DNA of 64,000 nt. Origin: Actinoplanes regularis (GTDB taxonomy: Bacteria; Actinomycetota; Actinomycetes; Mycobacteriales; Micromonosporaceae). Position 1 is the first letter of the stretch; each line of letters opens with the position of its first letter. Below are positions 41,860 to 50,332 of this stretch, piece by piece. Position numbers and translations under genes: made by a program. The notes under the pieces are model-generated. The model was not told the DNA's origin. It saw nothing but the letters and a program-made list of their open reading frames with translations, and made no database searches. The DNA lies in NCBI RefSeq assembly GCF_900188005.1, contig NZ_FZNR01000007.1:370293-434292 (forward strand), given 5' to 3'.

Positions 41860-42649
41860 GCTGGAGAACGTCCGGATCCGCAACGACGCGGACGGCCGCG
41901 AGCTGGTCCACGGAGTCTCCTTCGCGCTGCAGCCCGGTGGGGTCGTCGGGATCGTCGGCGAGTCGGGCAGCGGCAAGACGCTGACCTGCCGGGCGGCCCT
42001 CGGCATCCTGCCGGAGCACTTCGTCGTCTCGGACGGGCGGATCCGCCTCGACGGCCAGGACGTCGCCGGCCTCACCCGCCGGCAGTGGACCGCCCTGCGC
42101 GGCACGACCATCAGTGCGGTCTTCCAGGACCCGGCGTCCTACCTGAACCCGTCGCTGACCGTCGGCTCACAGATCGCCGAGGTGATCCGGGTCAAGCGCG
42201 GAGCCAAGCGGCGGGCGGCGAGGGAACGGGCGATCGAGCTTCTCGCCGCGGTCCGGCTGCGCGACCCGGCCGTCGTCTACGGCCAGTACCCGCACGAGCT
42301 CTCCGGCGGCATGCTGCAACGCTCCCTAATCGCCGCGGCGATCGCGGCCGAACCACGGGTGCTCATCGCCGACGAGGCCACCACCGCGCTCGACGTGACC
42401 GTGCAGGCCGAGATCCTCGACCTGCTCGCCGACCTGCGCCGCGACACCGGTCTGGCGCTGGTCGTGGTCTCCCACGATCTCGCGGTGGTCGCCCAGCTCT
42501 GCGAGCGGGTGCTGGTGATGCGGGCCGGCGAGGTGGTCGAGCAGGGGAGGGTCGAGCAGGTCCTGCATCAACCCCGGCACGAGTACACCCGGCTGCTGAT
42601 CGAGGAGCACGAGGCGTACGGATTGGAGCGGTACCTTGTCGCTTCTTGA
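41846..42649 (+). CDS. ABC transporter ATPase (DppD type)
   Basis: ATPase of 267 residues. Walker A GESGSGKT near residue 40, signature LSGGMLQRSLIAAAI, Walker B VLIADEATTALD and H-loop VVSHDLAVVA. The ATG has GGAGG upstream although it lies inside the permease gene. It works with the DppF-type ATPase next to it. The C-terminal extension that binds iron-sulfur clusters in some DppD proteins is absent. Confidence 0.92.
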   Translation: MSILELENVRIRNDADGRELVHGVSFALQPGGVVGIVGESGSGKTLTCRAALGILPEHFVVSDGRIRLDGQDVAGLTRRQWTALRGTTISAVFQDPASYLNPSLTVGSQIAEVIRVKRGAKRRAARERAIELLAAVRLRDPAVVYGQYPHELSGGMLQRSLIAAAIAAEPRVLIADEATTALDVTVQAEILDLLADLRRDTGLALVVVSHDLAVVAQLCERVLVMRAGEVVEQGRVEQVLHQPRHEYTRLLIEEHEAYGLERYLVAS

Positions 42650-43400
42650 GATCAGTGACCTGCACGTGCACTACCGGCGGCGGACGGGCCGGCTGCACGC
42701 CCTGCGCGGCGTCGACCTCTCCATCGGGGCGGGCGAGACGGTCGGGGTGATCGGCGAGACCGGCTCCGGCAAGTCCACCCTGGCCCGTGCCGTCCTCGGC
42801 CTGCTCCCGGTCTCACGGGGCCGGATCGTCATCGACGGCGAGGACGTGACCCGCTTCAACCAACGGCAATGGCGGTCCTTCCGCCGGCGCGGCGTCGTCC
42901 AGTACGTCTTCCAGGACCCGCTGCGCAGCCTCGACCCCGACCTCACCATCGAGGAGTCCCTGACCGAGCCGTTGCGCCTGCAGGGCCGGCGTGACTCCCC
43001 GAACCACCTGCTGGAACGCGTCCGCCTCGACGAATCGCTGCTCACCCGGCTGCCCGCGGAGCTCTCCGGCGGCCAGCGGCAGCGGGTCGCGGTGGCCCGC
43101 GCCCTGGCCGCCGAGCCGCGCCTGATCCTGCTCGACGAGCCGGTGAGCGCGCTGGACTCGGCCAACCGGGTGCGGGTCCTGGAGCTGCTCAAGGAGCTGC
43201 GCGACGCCGGCACCGCGCTGCTGTTCATCTCCCACGACCTCGGCTCGGTGGCCGGGATCGCGGACCGGATCGCCGTCCTCCACCAGGGCGAACTCGTCGA
43301 GGACGGCCCGACCCGCCAGGTGGTCACCGAGCCCCGGCACGACTACACCAAGTTGCTCATCAGTTCGGTTCCGACGCTGCGGAAGGTGGTTCCGGCATGA
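42636..43400 (+). CDS. ABC transporter ATPase (DppF type)
   Basis: Second ATPase, 254 residues. Walker A GETGSGKST, signature LSGGQRQRVAVARAL, Walker B LILLDEPVSALD. The start is a TTG with GGAG eight bases upstream, inside the preceding gene (14-base overlap). Overlaps the second monooxygenase gene by ATGA. Confidence 0.92.
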   Translation: MSLLEISDLHVHYRRRTGRLHALRGVDLSIGAGETVGVIGETGSGKSTLARAVLGLLPVSRGRIVIDGEDVTRFNQRQWRSFRRRGVVQYVFQDPLRSLDPDLTIEESLTEPLRLQGRRDSPNHLLERVRLDESLLTRLPAELSGGQRQRVAVARALAAEPRLILLDEPVSALDSANRVRVLELLKELRDAGTALLFISHDLGSVAGIADRIAVLHQGELVEDGPTRQVVTEPRHDYTKLLISSVPTLRKVVPA

Positions 43401-44722
43401 CGACCCGGAAGATCAGGCTGGCACTGCGTGCGTACGGGGTCGGGGGCCCCGGCCAGCACAGCCTCTGGAAGGACCCGCGGATCCCGAAGAACGCCAGCAT
43501 CGACATCGACTGGTACATCGCCCAGGCCAAGGCGGCCGAGCACGCGAGGTTCGACGCGCTGTTCATCGTGGACAGCCAGTTCATCGACGCCACGTACCCG
43601 CCGCACTACCTCAACCGCCTCGAACCGCTCACCCTGCTCTCCGCGGTGGCCACCCACACCCGCCACATCGGGCTGGTCGGGACGCTCAGCTCGACGTACA
43701 ACTCGCCGTTCAACGTGGCCCGCCGGTTCGCCTCGCTCGACCACATCAGCCACGGCCGGGCCGGCTGGAACGTGGTGACCAGCCTGGACTCCGGCACGTC
43801 CGGCAACTACGGCCTGGACGAGCATCTGGACTACGCCACCCGCTACGGTCGCGCCCTGGAGCATGTCCGGGTGGTGCGGGGCCTGTGGGACTCGTACGAG
43901 GACGACGCGTTCCCCGCCGACGTCGAGCGTGGCCTGTTCGTCGACCCGGCGAAGCTGCACGCGCTGAACCATGAGGGCGAGCACTTCCGGGTCACCGGCC
44001 CGCTCAACATCTCCCGGTCGGAGCAGGGCCAGCCGGTGATCTTCCAGGCCGGGGTCTCCGAGGAGGGCCGCAACCTGGCCGCGCACGTCGCCGAGGGCAT
44101 CTACGCCCCAGGTGGAAGCCTCGACGCGGCCAGGAGCTACTACTCCGACATCAAACGGCGCACCGCCGGGACCGGCCGGAATCCCGACCATGTGCTGATC
44201 TTCCTCGGCGCCCAGCCGGTGGTCGCCGGCACCGACGAGGAGGCGCATCGGCTGTCCCGGGAGATCTTCGAGGCCGACAACGACTTCGACCGCAAGCTCG
44301 CCCAGTTCGGCAGGTCGTTCGGGGCGTACGACTTCTCCCAGCACGATCTCGACGCCCCGTTCCCGGACGTCGCCCACCTGGCCGAGAAGAGCGGCCGCAC
44401 CCGCGGCACCGAGATCATCCGCCGGGCCCGCGAGGAGAACCTCACGCTGCGCCAAACGGTCTCGGCGTTCACCGAGTACCGCCCGTCCCCGTTCACCGGC
44501 GCCCCGAAGACCGTCGCCACGGCGATCGCCGAGTGGTTCGCCGCGGGCGCCTTCGACGGACTCAACGTCGGCTTCCGCACCCACGACGACCTGCAACGCT
44601 TCGTCGCCGACGTGGTTCCGATCCTCCAGGAGGAGGGACTGTTCCGCACCGAGTACGAGGCGGACACCCTGCGCGGCAATCTCGGCCTGCCCATCCCCGC
44701 GAACCGCTGGAGCGTCGCATGA
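43397..44722 (+). CDS. Flavin-dependent monooxygenase, NtaA/SnaA/DszA family (2)
   Basis: Paralogue (441 residues) of the enzyme at 37152, clearly homologous along its whole length (VGGPGQHSLWKDPRIPKNAS, IVDSQFIDATYPPHYLNRLE, HGRAGWNVVTSLDSG). Having two related enzymes on either side of one importer suggests two successive oxidations or two substrates. The ATG overlaps the ATPase stop and its own stop overlaps the next gene (ATGA). Confidence 0.92.
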   Translation: MTTRKIRLALRAYGVGGPGQHSLWKDPRIPKNASIDIDWYIAQAKAAEHARFDALFIVDSQFIDATYPPHYLNRLEPLTLLSAVATHTRHIGLVGTLSSTYNSPFNVARRFASLDHISHGRAGWNVVTSLDSGTSGNYGLDEHLDYATRYGRALEHVRVVRGLWDSYEDDAFPADVERGLFVDPAKLHALNHEGEHFRVTGPLNISRSEQGQPVIFQAGVSEEGRNLAAHVAEGIYAPGGSLDAARSYYSDIKRRTAGTGRNPDHVLIFLGAQPVVAGTDEEAHRLSREIFEADNDFDRKLAQFGRSFGAYDFSQHDLDAPFPDVAHLAEKSGRTRGTEIIRRAREENLTLRQTVSAFTEYRPSPFTGAPKTVATAIAEWFAAGAFDGLNVGFRTHDDLQRFVADVVPILQEEGLFRTEYEADTLRGNLGLPIPANRWSVA

Positions 44723-45720
44723 CCATCAGGCTCGGTTTCCTCACTCACGTGCAGGGCCGGGGCGACCTCGCCCAGGCCTACCGGGACGCCCAGGAACTCT
44801 TCGTGGTCGCCGACGAGCTCGGCTTCGACGTCGGCTGGGTGGCCCAGCACCACCTGCCGATCCACGGTGGCGGGCTCTCCTCGCCGTGGACGTTCCTGGC
44901 CCACGCGGCCGCCCGCACCAGGCGGATCCGGCTGGCCACCGCGATCACCATCCTGCCCCTGGAGCACCCGGTACGCCTCGCCGAGGACGTCGCGGTGGTC
45001 GACGCGCTCAGCGGCGGACGCGTCGAGATCGGCGTCGGCAGCGGCTCCGGGCCGCAGGAGTACGCCGCGTTCGGCGCCGACTTCGAGCGCCGGCGGGAGC
45101 TGACCACGGAGCACTTCGCCGTGCTGCGCCGGGCGCTGGCGGGCGAGGAGGTCGGCACCCCCGGGTTCACCATCCAGCCGCCGATCGCCGGCGACTTCAC
45201 CGACCGGGTCTGGCAGGGCGTCTTCAGCGCGACCGGCGCCCGCTACGCGGCCGAGGCGGGCGCGAACCTGCTGCTCAACCGGGCCACCTACGGGTACGAC
45301 GAGCCGACCGACCAGATTCAGCGGGGCTGGGCCGACGCGTACCTGCAAGCGTGGGACGGCCCGCATCAACCGCGGATCGGCCTGTCCCGCTTCGTCTTCC
45401 CGGCCCGCGACAAGCGGGAGGCGCTGACCCAGATCGAGGAGGGCGTGCTGCGCGCCACCGCGAACTTCGTCTCCCGGGGCACGTTCCCCTCCGGACAGAC
45501 GCTGGAGGAGTATCTGCGCCGCTTCCACGCCTTCTACGGCCACCCCGACGAGATCGTCGCCGCGTTCCAGCAGGAGCGGGTGCTGCCGCTGGCCACCGAC
45601 CTGATCACCCAGTTCAATCCGGGGATCCCGGAGCTGGGCGCCGCGATCCGCGCCCTGGAGCTGATCGCCACCGAGGTGGCGCCGGCCCTGGGCTGGAAGC
45701 CGCAGCCCTCAGCGGATTAG
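44719..45720 (+). CDS. LLM class flavin-dependent oxidoreductase
   Basis: Luciferase-like protein of 333 residues, shorter and more distant than the two NtaA-type enzymes. Marks are VADELGFDVGWVAQHHLPIH, LATAITILPLEHPVRLAEDV and DALSGGRVEIGVGSGSG. It may supply a third step of the pathway, or act on the sulfur or carbon product of the first two. It is the last gene of the operon and overlaps the end of the convergent regulator gene by 12 bases. Confidence 0.88.
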   Translation: MTIRLGFLTHVQGRGDLAQAYRDAQELFVVADELGFDVGWVAQHHLPIHGGGLSSPWTFLAHAAARTRRIRLATAITILPLEHPVRLAEDVAVVDALSGGRVEIGVGSGSGPQEYAAFGADFERRRELTTEHFAVLRRALAGEEVGTPGFTIQPPIAGDFTDRVWQGVFSATGARYAAEAGANLLLNRATYGYDEPTDQIQRGWADAYLQAWDGPHQPRIGLSRFVFPARDKREALTQIEEGVLRATANFVSRGTFPSGQTLEEYLRRFHAFYGHPDEIVAAFQQERVLPLATDLITQFNPGIPELGAAIRALELIATEVAPALGWKPQPSAD

Positions 45721-46596
45721 CCGCTCCAGGCCGTCGAGGAGGCGCTGCAGGCCGAACTCGACCAGGATGTCCAGATTGAACTCGTAGTCCTCGTCGGCCA
45801 GGACCCGGCTCATCATCGGCAGCCGGCCGGTGGCCAGCACCGCCGCGAACCGGTTCTCCTGGGTCTGGAACCACTCGCTGTCGGTCATCCCGGTCTCCTG
45901 CTCGGCCTGCGCCTCCGCCTCCAGGTTGATCGCGGTCCCGCGGACGTGGTTGGCCACCATCACGGCCACCTGGAACTGCAGGCGCGGGCTGAGACCGTGC
46001 TCGTCGATGGCGCGCATCGTCCATTCGGTGTGCGCCATCGCGTGGATCGCCAGCGGCGGCCGGGTGAACGAGACCGCCTGCGCCAGCCACTTGTGGCGCC
46101 GGTACATCGACCACTGCAGCCGGGCCAGGCCCTCGACGCAGACCCGCCAGTCGTCGCGGCCGGGGGTGAGGTGTGGCGGGGGCGGATGCTCCGCCATCGC
46201 CTGGTCCATCATCAGCAGGACCAGCTCGTCCTTGTCCGCGACGTACCGGTAGAGCGACATGGTCGGCATGCGCAGGGCGCCGGCGAGGCGGCGCATGGAC
46301 AGCCCGCCGAGACCTTCGGCATCGGCGATGCCGATCGCGGTCCGGACGATCCGGTCACGATCATTTTCCGGTACGAGGGAAGGCCCGCCCGTAACCACCG
46401 TGCCGATCCCGGGCTGCGCGGCGACCAGGCCCTGCTCGCGCAGGTGCGTGATGACCCTGGTGGCGGTCGCCATCGCCACCCCGTGCGCGGCCATGATCTG
46501 CCGCGTCGACGGGATCCGGGTGCCCGGGGCCAGCTCGCCCGAGGTGATCCGGGCGGCCAGTTCGCCGGCGATCCGTTTGTAGACCGGTTCCTCCAT
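45709..46596 (-). CDS. Fusion regulator: GntR-type helix-turn-helix plus TetR-type domain
   Basis: Regulator of 295 residues with two different DNA-binding parts. Residues 1-72 are a GntR winged helix (YKRIAGELAARITSGELAPG, STRQIMAAHGVAMATATRVI). Residues about 84-130 are a TetR helix-turn-helix (GLGGLSMRRLAGALRMPTMS, LYRYVADKDELV), followed by a TetR-type ligand-binding region. It is divergent from an ABC export pair, and the space between them carries repeats of CTAGTGCAC. It probably represses the exporter in the absence of a ligand. ATG 46596 has GGAACC-like sequence only; an in-frame ATG further up (46686) lies beyond the operator and is unlikely. Confidence 0.85.
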   Translation of the reverse strand: MEEPVYKRIAGELAARITSGELAPGTRIPSTRQIMAAHGVAMATATRVITHLREQGLVAAQPGIGTVVTGGPSLVPENDRDRIVRTAIGIADAEGLGGLSMRRLAGALRMPTMSLYRYVADKDELVLLMMDQAMAEHPPPPHLTPGRDDWRVCVEGLARLQWSMYRRHKWLAQAVSFTRPPLAIHAMAHTEWTMRAIDEHGLSPRLQFQVAVMVANHVRGTAINLEAEAQAEQETGMTDSEWFQTQENRFAAVLATGRLPMMSRVLADEDYEFNLDILVEFGLQRLLDGLERLIR

Positions 46597-46597
46597 C

Positions 46598-46669
46598 GCA
46601 CTAGTGCACCACAGGCTAGTGCACCAGGTGAATAGGGGTGCCAGCACTACCGTTCTGCAACTAGTGCGC
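46598..46669. promoter_or_regulatory. Operator repeats in the divergent promoter
   Basis: The perfect palindrome GCACTAGTGC lies at 46598-46607; CTAGTGCACC is found at 46601 and again at 46616 (15 bases apart), and CTAGTGCGC at 46661. The repeats fill the 88-base gap between the regulator and the ABC ATPase gene, so they are likely binding sites of the fusion regulator. Confidence 0.6.
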
Positions 46670-46684
46670 TCGTACGGTGTATTC

Positions 46685-47419
46685 ATGGCTGAGGCAGTAC
46701 GACTCGAATCGCTCTACAAGACCTACGACAACGCGGTGACCGCCCTCGATGGCGTCACCGCCGCCTTCGCCGACGGCACCTTCACGGCGGTGATGGGCCC
46801 GTCCGGCTCCGGCAAGAGCACCCTGCTGCACTGCGCCGCCGGCCTGGACCGGCCCACCGGCGGGCGGGTGTTCATCGGCGGCACGGAACTGACCGCGACC
46901 ACCGACACGGCCATGACGAGGTTCCGCCGCGAGCGGGTCGGCTTCGTCTTCCAGGACTACAACCTGCTTCCCGCACTGACCGTGGAGCAGAACGTGCAGC
47001 TGCCGCTGCGGCTGGCCGGCCGCCGTGCCGACCGCGAGCGCGGCCGGGCGATCCTCGACCGGCTCGGTCTCGGCGACCGGCTGGAGCAGCGGCCCGACCA
47101 GCTCTCCGGCGGGCAGCGGCAGCGGGTCGCGGTCGCCCGGGCGCTGCTCACCGAACCGGCGGTGATCTTCGCCGACGAGCCGACCGGGGCGCTCGACCTG
47201 CGCAGCGCCCGAGAGGTGCTCACCCTGCTGCGCTCGGTGGTGCGGGAGCACGGCCGCACCGTCGTCATGGTCACCCACGATCCGATGGCCGCGGCGTACG
47301 CGGACTCGGTGCTGTTCCTGGCCGACGGCCGCCTGGCCGGGTCGCTGACCGCGCCCACCGCCGACGCCGTCGCGGAGCGGCTGGCGCACCTCGGCGACCT
47401 CACGGGGGTGCCGGCATGA
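46685..47419 (+). CDS. ABC transporter ATPase (LolD/MacB type)
   Basis: ATPase of 244 residues. Walker A GPSGSGKST, signature LSGGQRQRVAVARAL, Walker B VIFADEPTGALD and H-loop VMVTHDPMAA. The motif EPTGALD is typical of the MacB/FtsE group that works with FtsX-type permeases. ATG 46685 is preceded by the operator repeats. Works with the FtsX-like gene after it; such pairs often confer antibiotic or peptide resistance. Confidence 0.92.
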   Translation: MAEAVRLESLYKTYDNAVTALDGVTAAFADGTFTAVMGPSGSGKSTLLHCAAGLDRPTGGRVFIGGTELTATTDTAMTRFRRERVGFVFQDYNLLPALTVEQNVQLPLRLAGRRADRERGRAILDRLGLGDRLEQRPDQLSGGQRQRVAVARALLTEPAVIFADEPTGALDLRSAREVLTLLRSVVREHGRTVVMVTHDPMAAAYADSVLFLADGRLAGSLTAPTADAVAERLAHLGDLTGVPA

Positions 47420-47466
47420 GCGAGCATGCGAGCGTGTCGGTGAGTTCAGCGGGGGTGCCGGCATGA
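47416..47466 (+). repeat. Coupled micro-ORF element, copy B (16 codons)
   Basis: Frame MSEHASVSVSSAGVPA, starting in the ATGA at the end of the ATPase gene and ending in the ATGA at the permease start. The 47-base unit separates two genes that would otherwise overlap by four bases. The 12 bases before its ATG (GGGGGTGCCGGC) are repeated exactly before the permease ATG, like a target duplication. Confidence 0.7.
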
Positions 47467-48770
47467 TCGCCGTCGCGCTGCGTGGCCTGCGGCACCGGCC
47501 CGGCGGGTTCGTCGCCACGTTTCTCTCCGCATTCCTCGGCGCGACGCTGCTGATGGCGTTCGCGTCCCTGATCGACGCGGCCGCCGGTGCGGACCCCGCC
47601 AGCGCCGAGTCGCTGACCACCACCGCCGGGATCGGGGGCGGCTGGTGCCTGGTCATCGTGGCGTTCGCGGTCACCTCGACGCTGAGCCTGTCGATCCGTC
47701 AGCGTGCCGAGCAGCTGGAGCTGCTGCGCCGGGTCGGGGCGACCGGCCCGCAGCTGCGCCGCATGATCGTCGGCGAGGCGGTGGTGGTCGCGGTGGCCGC
47801 CTCGGTGGCCGCGATCCCGTTCGGGATGCTCCTCGGCGGTGTGCTGCTGGACCTGTTGAAGAACACCGGGCAGGTGGCGTCGCCGGTGGTGAGCGCGTTC
47901 GGGCCGGTCATGTGGATCGTCGGCTTCGGGGTGACGCTGGTGGGCTCGCTCGTGGCGGCGGTCGCGGCGGTCCGGCGTACCTCCCGATCGGTTTCGAAGC
48001 GGTCGCGGCCGCGCGCCCGCCGGATCGCCGCGGCGCTCTTCCTGATCGTCGGGACGAACTGCGCGGTGCTGACCGCGACGCTGATGGACGGCAAGGGCAT
48101 CGACGCGATGCAGACCGCCGGGCAGGCCGGGATCTGGGCGGCGATCGGGATCGCGTTGCTCGCACCGGAGCTGTCGGGCCTTGTCACAGCGGTGTTCGCC
48201 CCGTTGGTGCGACGGGTGGGCGCGGCGGGGGAGCTGGCGGTGCTCGGGGTGCGGTCCCGTCCGCTCGCCGGCGCGGTGATGCCGGTGGTGATGTTCACCG
48301 GCCTGGCCACCGGGACGGTCTACATGCAGGCGGTGGAGAACAGCGCCGCGCGGGGTCAGATCCAGCCGGACTACGCCCAGGACATCAAGACCCTGAACTA
48401 CGTGGTCGTCGGCATGGTGACGCTCTTCGTCGCGGTCATGCTGGTCAACACGCTGATCGCGGCGACAGCCGCCCGCCGCCGCGAGTTCGCCCAGCAGCGG
48501 CTCGCCGGTTCCACCCGGCCCGGTCTGCTGGCGATGGTGGCCCTCGAAGGTCTGCTGGCGACGGTCACCGGCGTGCTCGGTGGCACCGTGGCCTCGCTCT
48601 TCACGATCCTGCCGTTCACCTCGGCGCGGGTCGGTGGCCTCCGGCCGGAGCAGAGCCCCCTGCCGTACGTCGTGGTCGTCACGATCGCGGTCGCCCTGAC
48701 CACCGCGGCGATGCTCGGCGCCGCACGCCGTGCCACGAAGGGGCCCGCGATCGCGGCGATTCGTGGATGA
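47463..48770 (+). CDS. FtsX-like ABC permease
   Basis: Membrane protein of 435 residues with about eight hydrophobic segments and two FtsX-like parts (around 50-170 and 310-430), so it is a full MacB/BceB-like permease without a large extracytoplasmic domain. The segment LSIRQRAEQLELLRRVGATG is typical. It forms the exporter with the ATPase encoded before it. The ATG overlaps the micro-ORF stop. Confidence 0.88.
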   Translation: MIAVALRGLRHRPGGFVATFLSAFLGATLLMAFASLIDAAAGADPASAESLTTTAGIGGGWCLVIVAFAVTSTLSLSIRQRAEQLELLRRVGATGPQLRRMIVGEAVVVAVAASVAAIPFGMLLGGVLLDLLKNTGQVASPVVSAFGPVMWIVGFGVTLVGSLVAAVAAVRRTSRSVSKRSRPRARRIAAALFLIVGTNCAVLTATLMDGKGIDAMQTAGQAGIWAAIGIALLAPELSGLVTAVFAPLVRRVGAAGELAVLGVRSRPLAGAVMPVVMFTGLATGTVYMQAVENSAARGQIQPDYAQDIKTLNYVVVGMVTLFVAVMLVNTLIAATAARRREFAQQRLAGSTRPGLLAMVALEGLLATVTGVLGGTVASLFTILPFTSARVGGLRPEQSPLPYVVVVTIAVALTTAAMLGAARRATKGPAIAAIRG

Positions 48771-48782
48771 GCGGGTTCGGCG

Positions 48783-48818
48783 AGGATCCCCACGGCACCG
48801 TCCGGCCGCGGGGATCCT
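48783..48818. terminator. Hairpin between convergent genes
   Basis: AGGATCCCC (48783-48791) pairs with GGGGATCCT (48810-48818); the 18-base loop has further pairing (CCGG). It lies between the FtsX-like gene and the convergent membrane protein gene. Confidence 0.6.
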
Positions 48819-48826
48819 TCCCGTCA

Positions 48827-49918
48827 CTACGATCCGGGCAGCGGCTCGCCCTGGGTCGTCGACAGTCGCAGGGCACGGCGTGCCGCCAGGATGTGCTCGG
48901 GGCTGCCGAGCTGCCGCGCCCGCTGGACCCGATCGCGCAGGTCGTCGTCGCCGGTCGCGGCGGCGGCCTCCTGCCACAGCGGCCGCGCGGCGGCGACGTC
49001 CGCGATGAGCTGGTCCATCGCCGGCTGCGCCGCGCTCGGCCACGGCCCGACCCGCAACTCCAGCTCCATGTTCGACCACGAGAGGGCGATCTCCTTCGTG
49101 GCCTTACCCAGGTCGGCGGACGGGCCGCCCGCGCGCAGCGCGTCGATCCGCGTCGTGAGCTCGGCGCAGTCGCGGATCGCCAGCAGGAAGCGGAGCTGGT
49201 CGGCGTTCACGACCGCGGCGTTCTCGCGGAGCGGGCGGCTCAACGGCGATCGGTCCGCCACGAGGAGACACGTGATGTCGTGACTTCCGCGCACCCACTC
49301 CGAGTCGCGCGGGACGTACCAGCGAGGGTGGACGTCGGGCGGCAACGACAACGGGTCGAGGACGTGGTTGCGAGTCAACAGGGGACAACCGGTCTCGGCG
49401 CGCTGGACGAGCGCGGCGGCGCCCGGGTACCCGCCGACGTCACCGCCGGGCCGCTCCGCGAAGCTCAACCAGCCGGCCATCTCGGCCCGGTGCGGCTGAG
49501 TGCACGGGAGCGTCGTGATCGGTCCGGGCACGAACGCGTCGTCCCCGTCCGCCGCCGGCGGGTCGAAGCACTGGCCGATCTGCAGCGACACCATGTCCTG
49601 GGCGCGGTGCGCGACGTAGCGGTTGACGCCGTAGACGAGGGCGATCACGACCAGCCAGACCCCGGTGAGCACCAGGCCGGCGACGGCGAGACCCTTGCCT
49701 CGCTGACCGGTCTGCTTGATCTTCACCAGGGCGGCGACGCCGAAGACCAGGCTGAACAGCAGTCCACCGATCAGGCCGAAGACCAGGGAGGCAACCGCGA
49801 ACCCACTGAGCTCGTCTCGTTGGTCCCGGTCCAGGTCCGGGTCCCACTCGACCGGCGGACGGCTTCTGGGCCTCTCGGGCCAATCGGCCGGTTCCAACCC
49901 GGTTCCTTCGGTGTGCAT
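48827..49918 (-). CDS. DUF4190/septum-formation-like membrane protein
   Basis: Protein of 363 residues. The N-terminal 30 residues are acidic and proline-rich, then two membrane spans (about 38-60, SGFAVASLVFGLIGGLLFSL, and 75-97, GLAVAGLVLTGVWLVVIALV) form a DUF4190-like hairpin. The rest is an extracytoplasmic domain with IGQCFDPPA and CTQPHRAEM, as in the septum formation-related family, and four or more cysteines. Function unknown. ATG 49918 was chosen because the frame further upstream is a transposase remnant, not part of this protein. Confidence 0.8.
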   Translation of the reverse strand: MHTEGTGLEPADWPERPRSRPPVEWDPDLDRDQRDELSGFAVASLVFGLIGGLLFSLVFGVAALVKIKQTGQRGKGLAVAGLVLTGVWLVVIALVYGVNRYVAHRAQDMVSLQIGQCFDPPAADGDDAFVPGPITTLPCTQPHRAEMAGWLSFAERPGGDVGGYPGAAALVQRAETGCPLLTRNHVLDPLSLPPDVHPRWYVPRDSEWVRGSHDITCLLVADRSPLSRPLRENAAVVNADQLRFLLAIRDCAELTTRIDALRAGGPSADLGKATKEIALSWSNMELELRVGPWPSAAQPAMDQLIADVAAARPLWQEAAAATGDDDLRDRVQRARQLGSPEHILAARRALRLSTTQGEPLPGS

Positions 49919-49981
49919 CGCGCGGCCTCCCCGACTGCCATCCGACAAGTGTCGGGAGAATATTGCACGAGCGGGCAGGGG

Positions 49982-50059
49982 GCGGTCGTTGATGACCTCG
50001 ATGGTCGCGAACCGTTTATGCGGATCCATGCCGATGATGCCCCGTCCCGTGCCTGCCAC
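49982..50059 (-). pseudogene. IS110-family transposase, N-terminal remnant
   Basis: The frame reads GTGRGIIGMDPHKRFATIEV followed by INDR, the typical opening of an IS110-type DEDD transposase, where the aspartate in GMDPHK is the first catalytic residue. Similarity stops after about 26 codons and the frame then runs into unrelated sequence 5' of the membrane protein gene. This is a broken insertion sequence end. GAGGAAGTGG lies at its start as in intact elements. Confidence 0.75.
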
Positions 50060-50210
50060 TTCCTCGATCGAACCGGGGTGAATCCGGCGAGGAGGGCAGC
50101 GCTATTTCGAGGTGGGCAGTCCCCTCTGGAGCCTCTCCGCGCCACGGTGACCGGCGGAAAGCACGCCAAATCTGAGCCACACCAACAATCGGTGGGCAGC
50201 CGATGAGAGA
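50060..50210 (-). ncRNA. Possible relic of the IS110 left-end (bridge RNA) region
   Basis: In IS110 elements the non-coding part just upstream of the transposase gene encodes the bridge RNA. The 150 bases upstream of the remnant contain no gene and have several short inverted repeats. Nothing more specific can be seen, and the RNA is unlikely to be active without the transposase. Confidence 0.25.
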
Positions 50211-50332
50211 GCTACACCGCCGGCCACCTCGACCAAATCCTGGCTGGACTGCGGTCGTGCCACCTGTATATAAGTTGCGATTAGAACGCGACGCGGCTCG
50301 ACGCTCCGGTAACGGTCGGCGCGAAGTATCGG

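Noticed and set aside
49919..49981. N-terminal extension of the DUF4190-like protein to 50059
   Set aside because: The extra residues are the opening of an IS110 transposase plus unrelated sequence; ATG 49918 is the sensible start.
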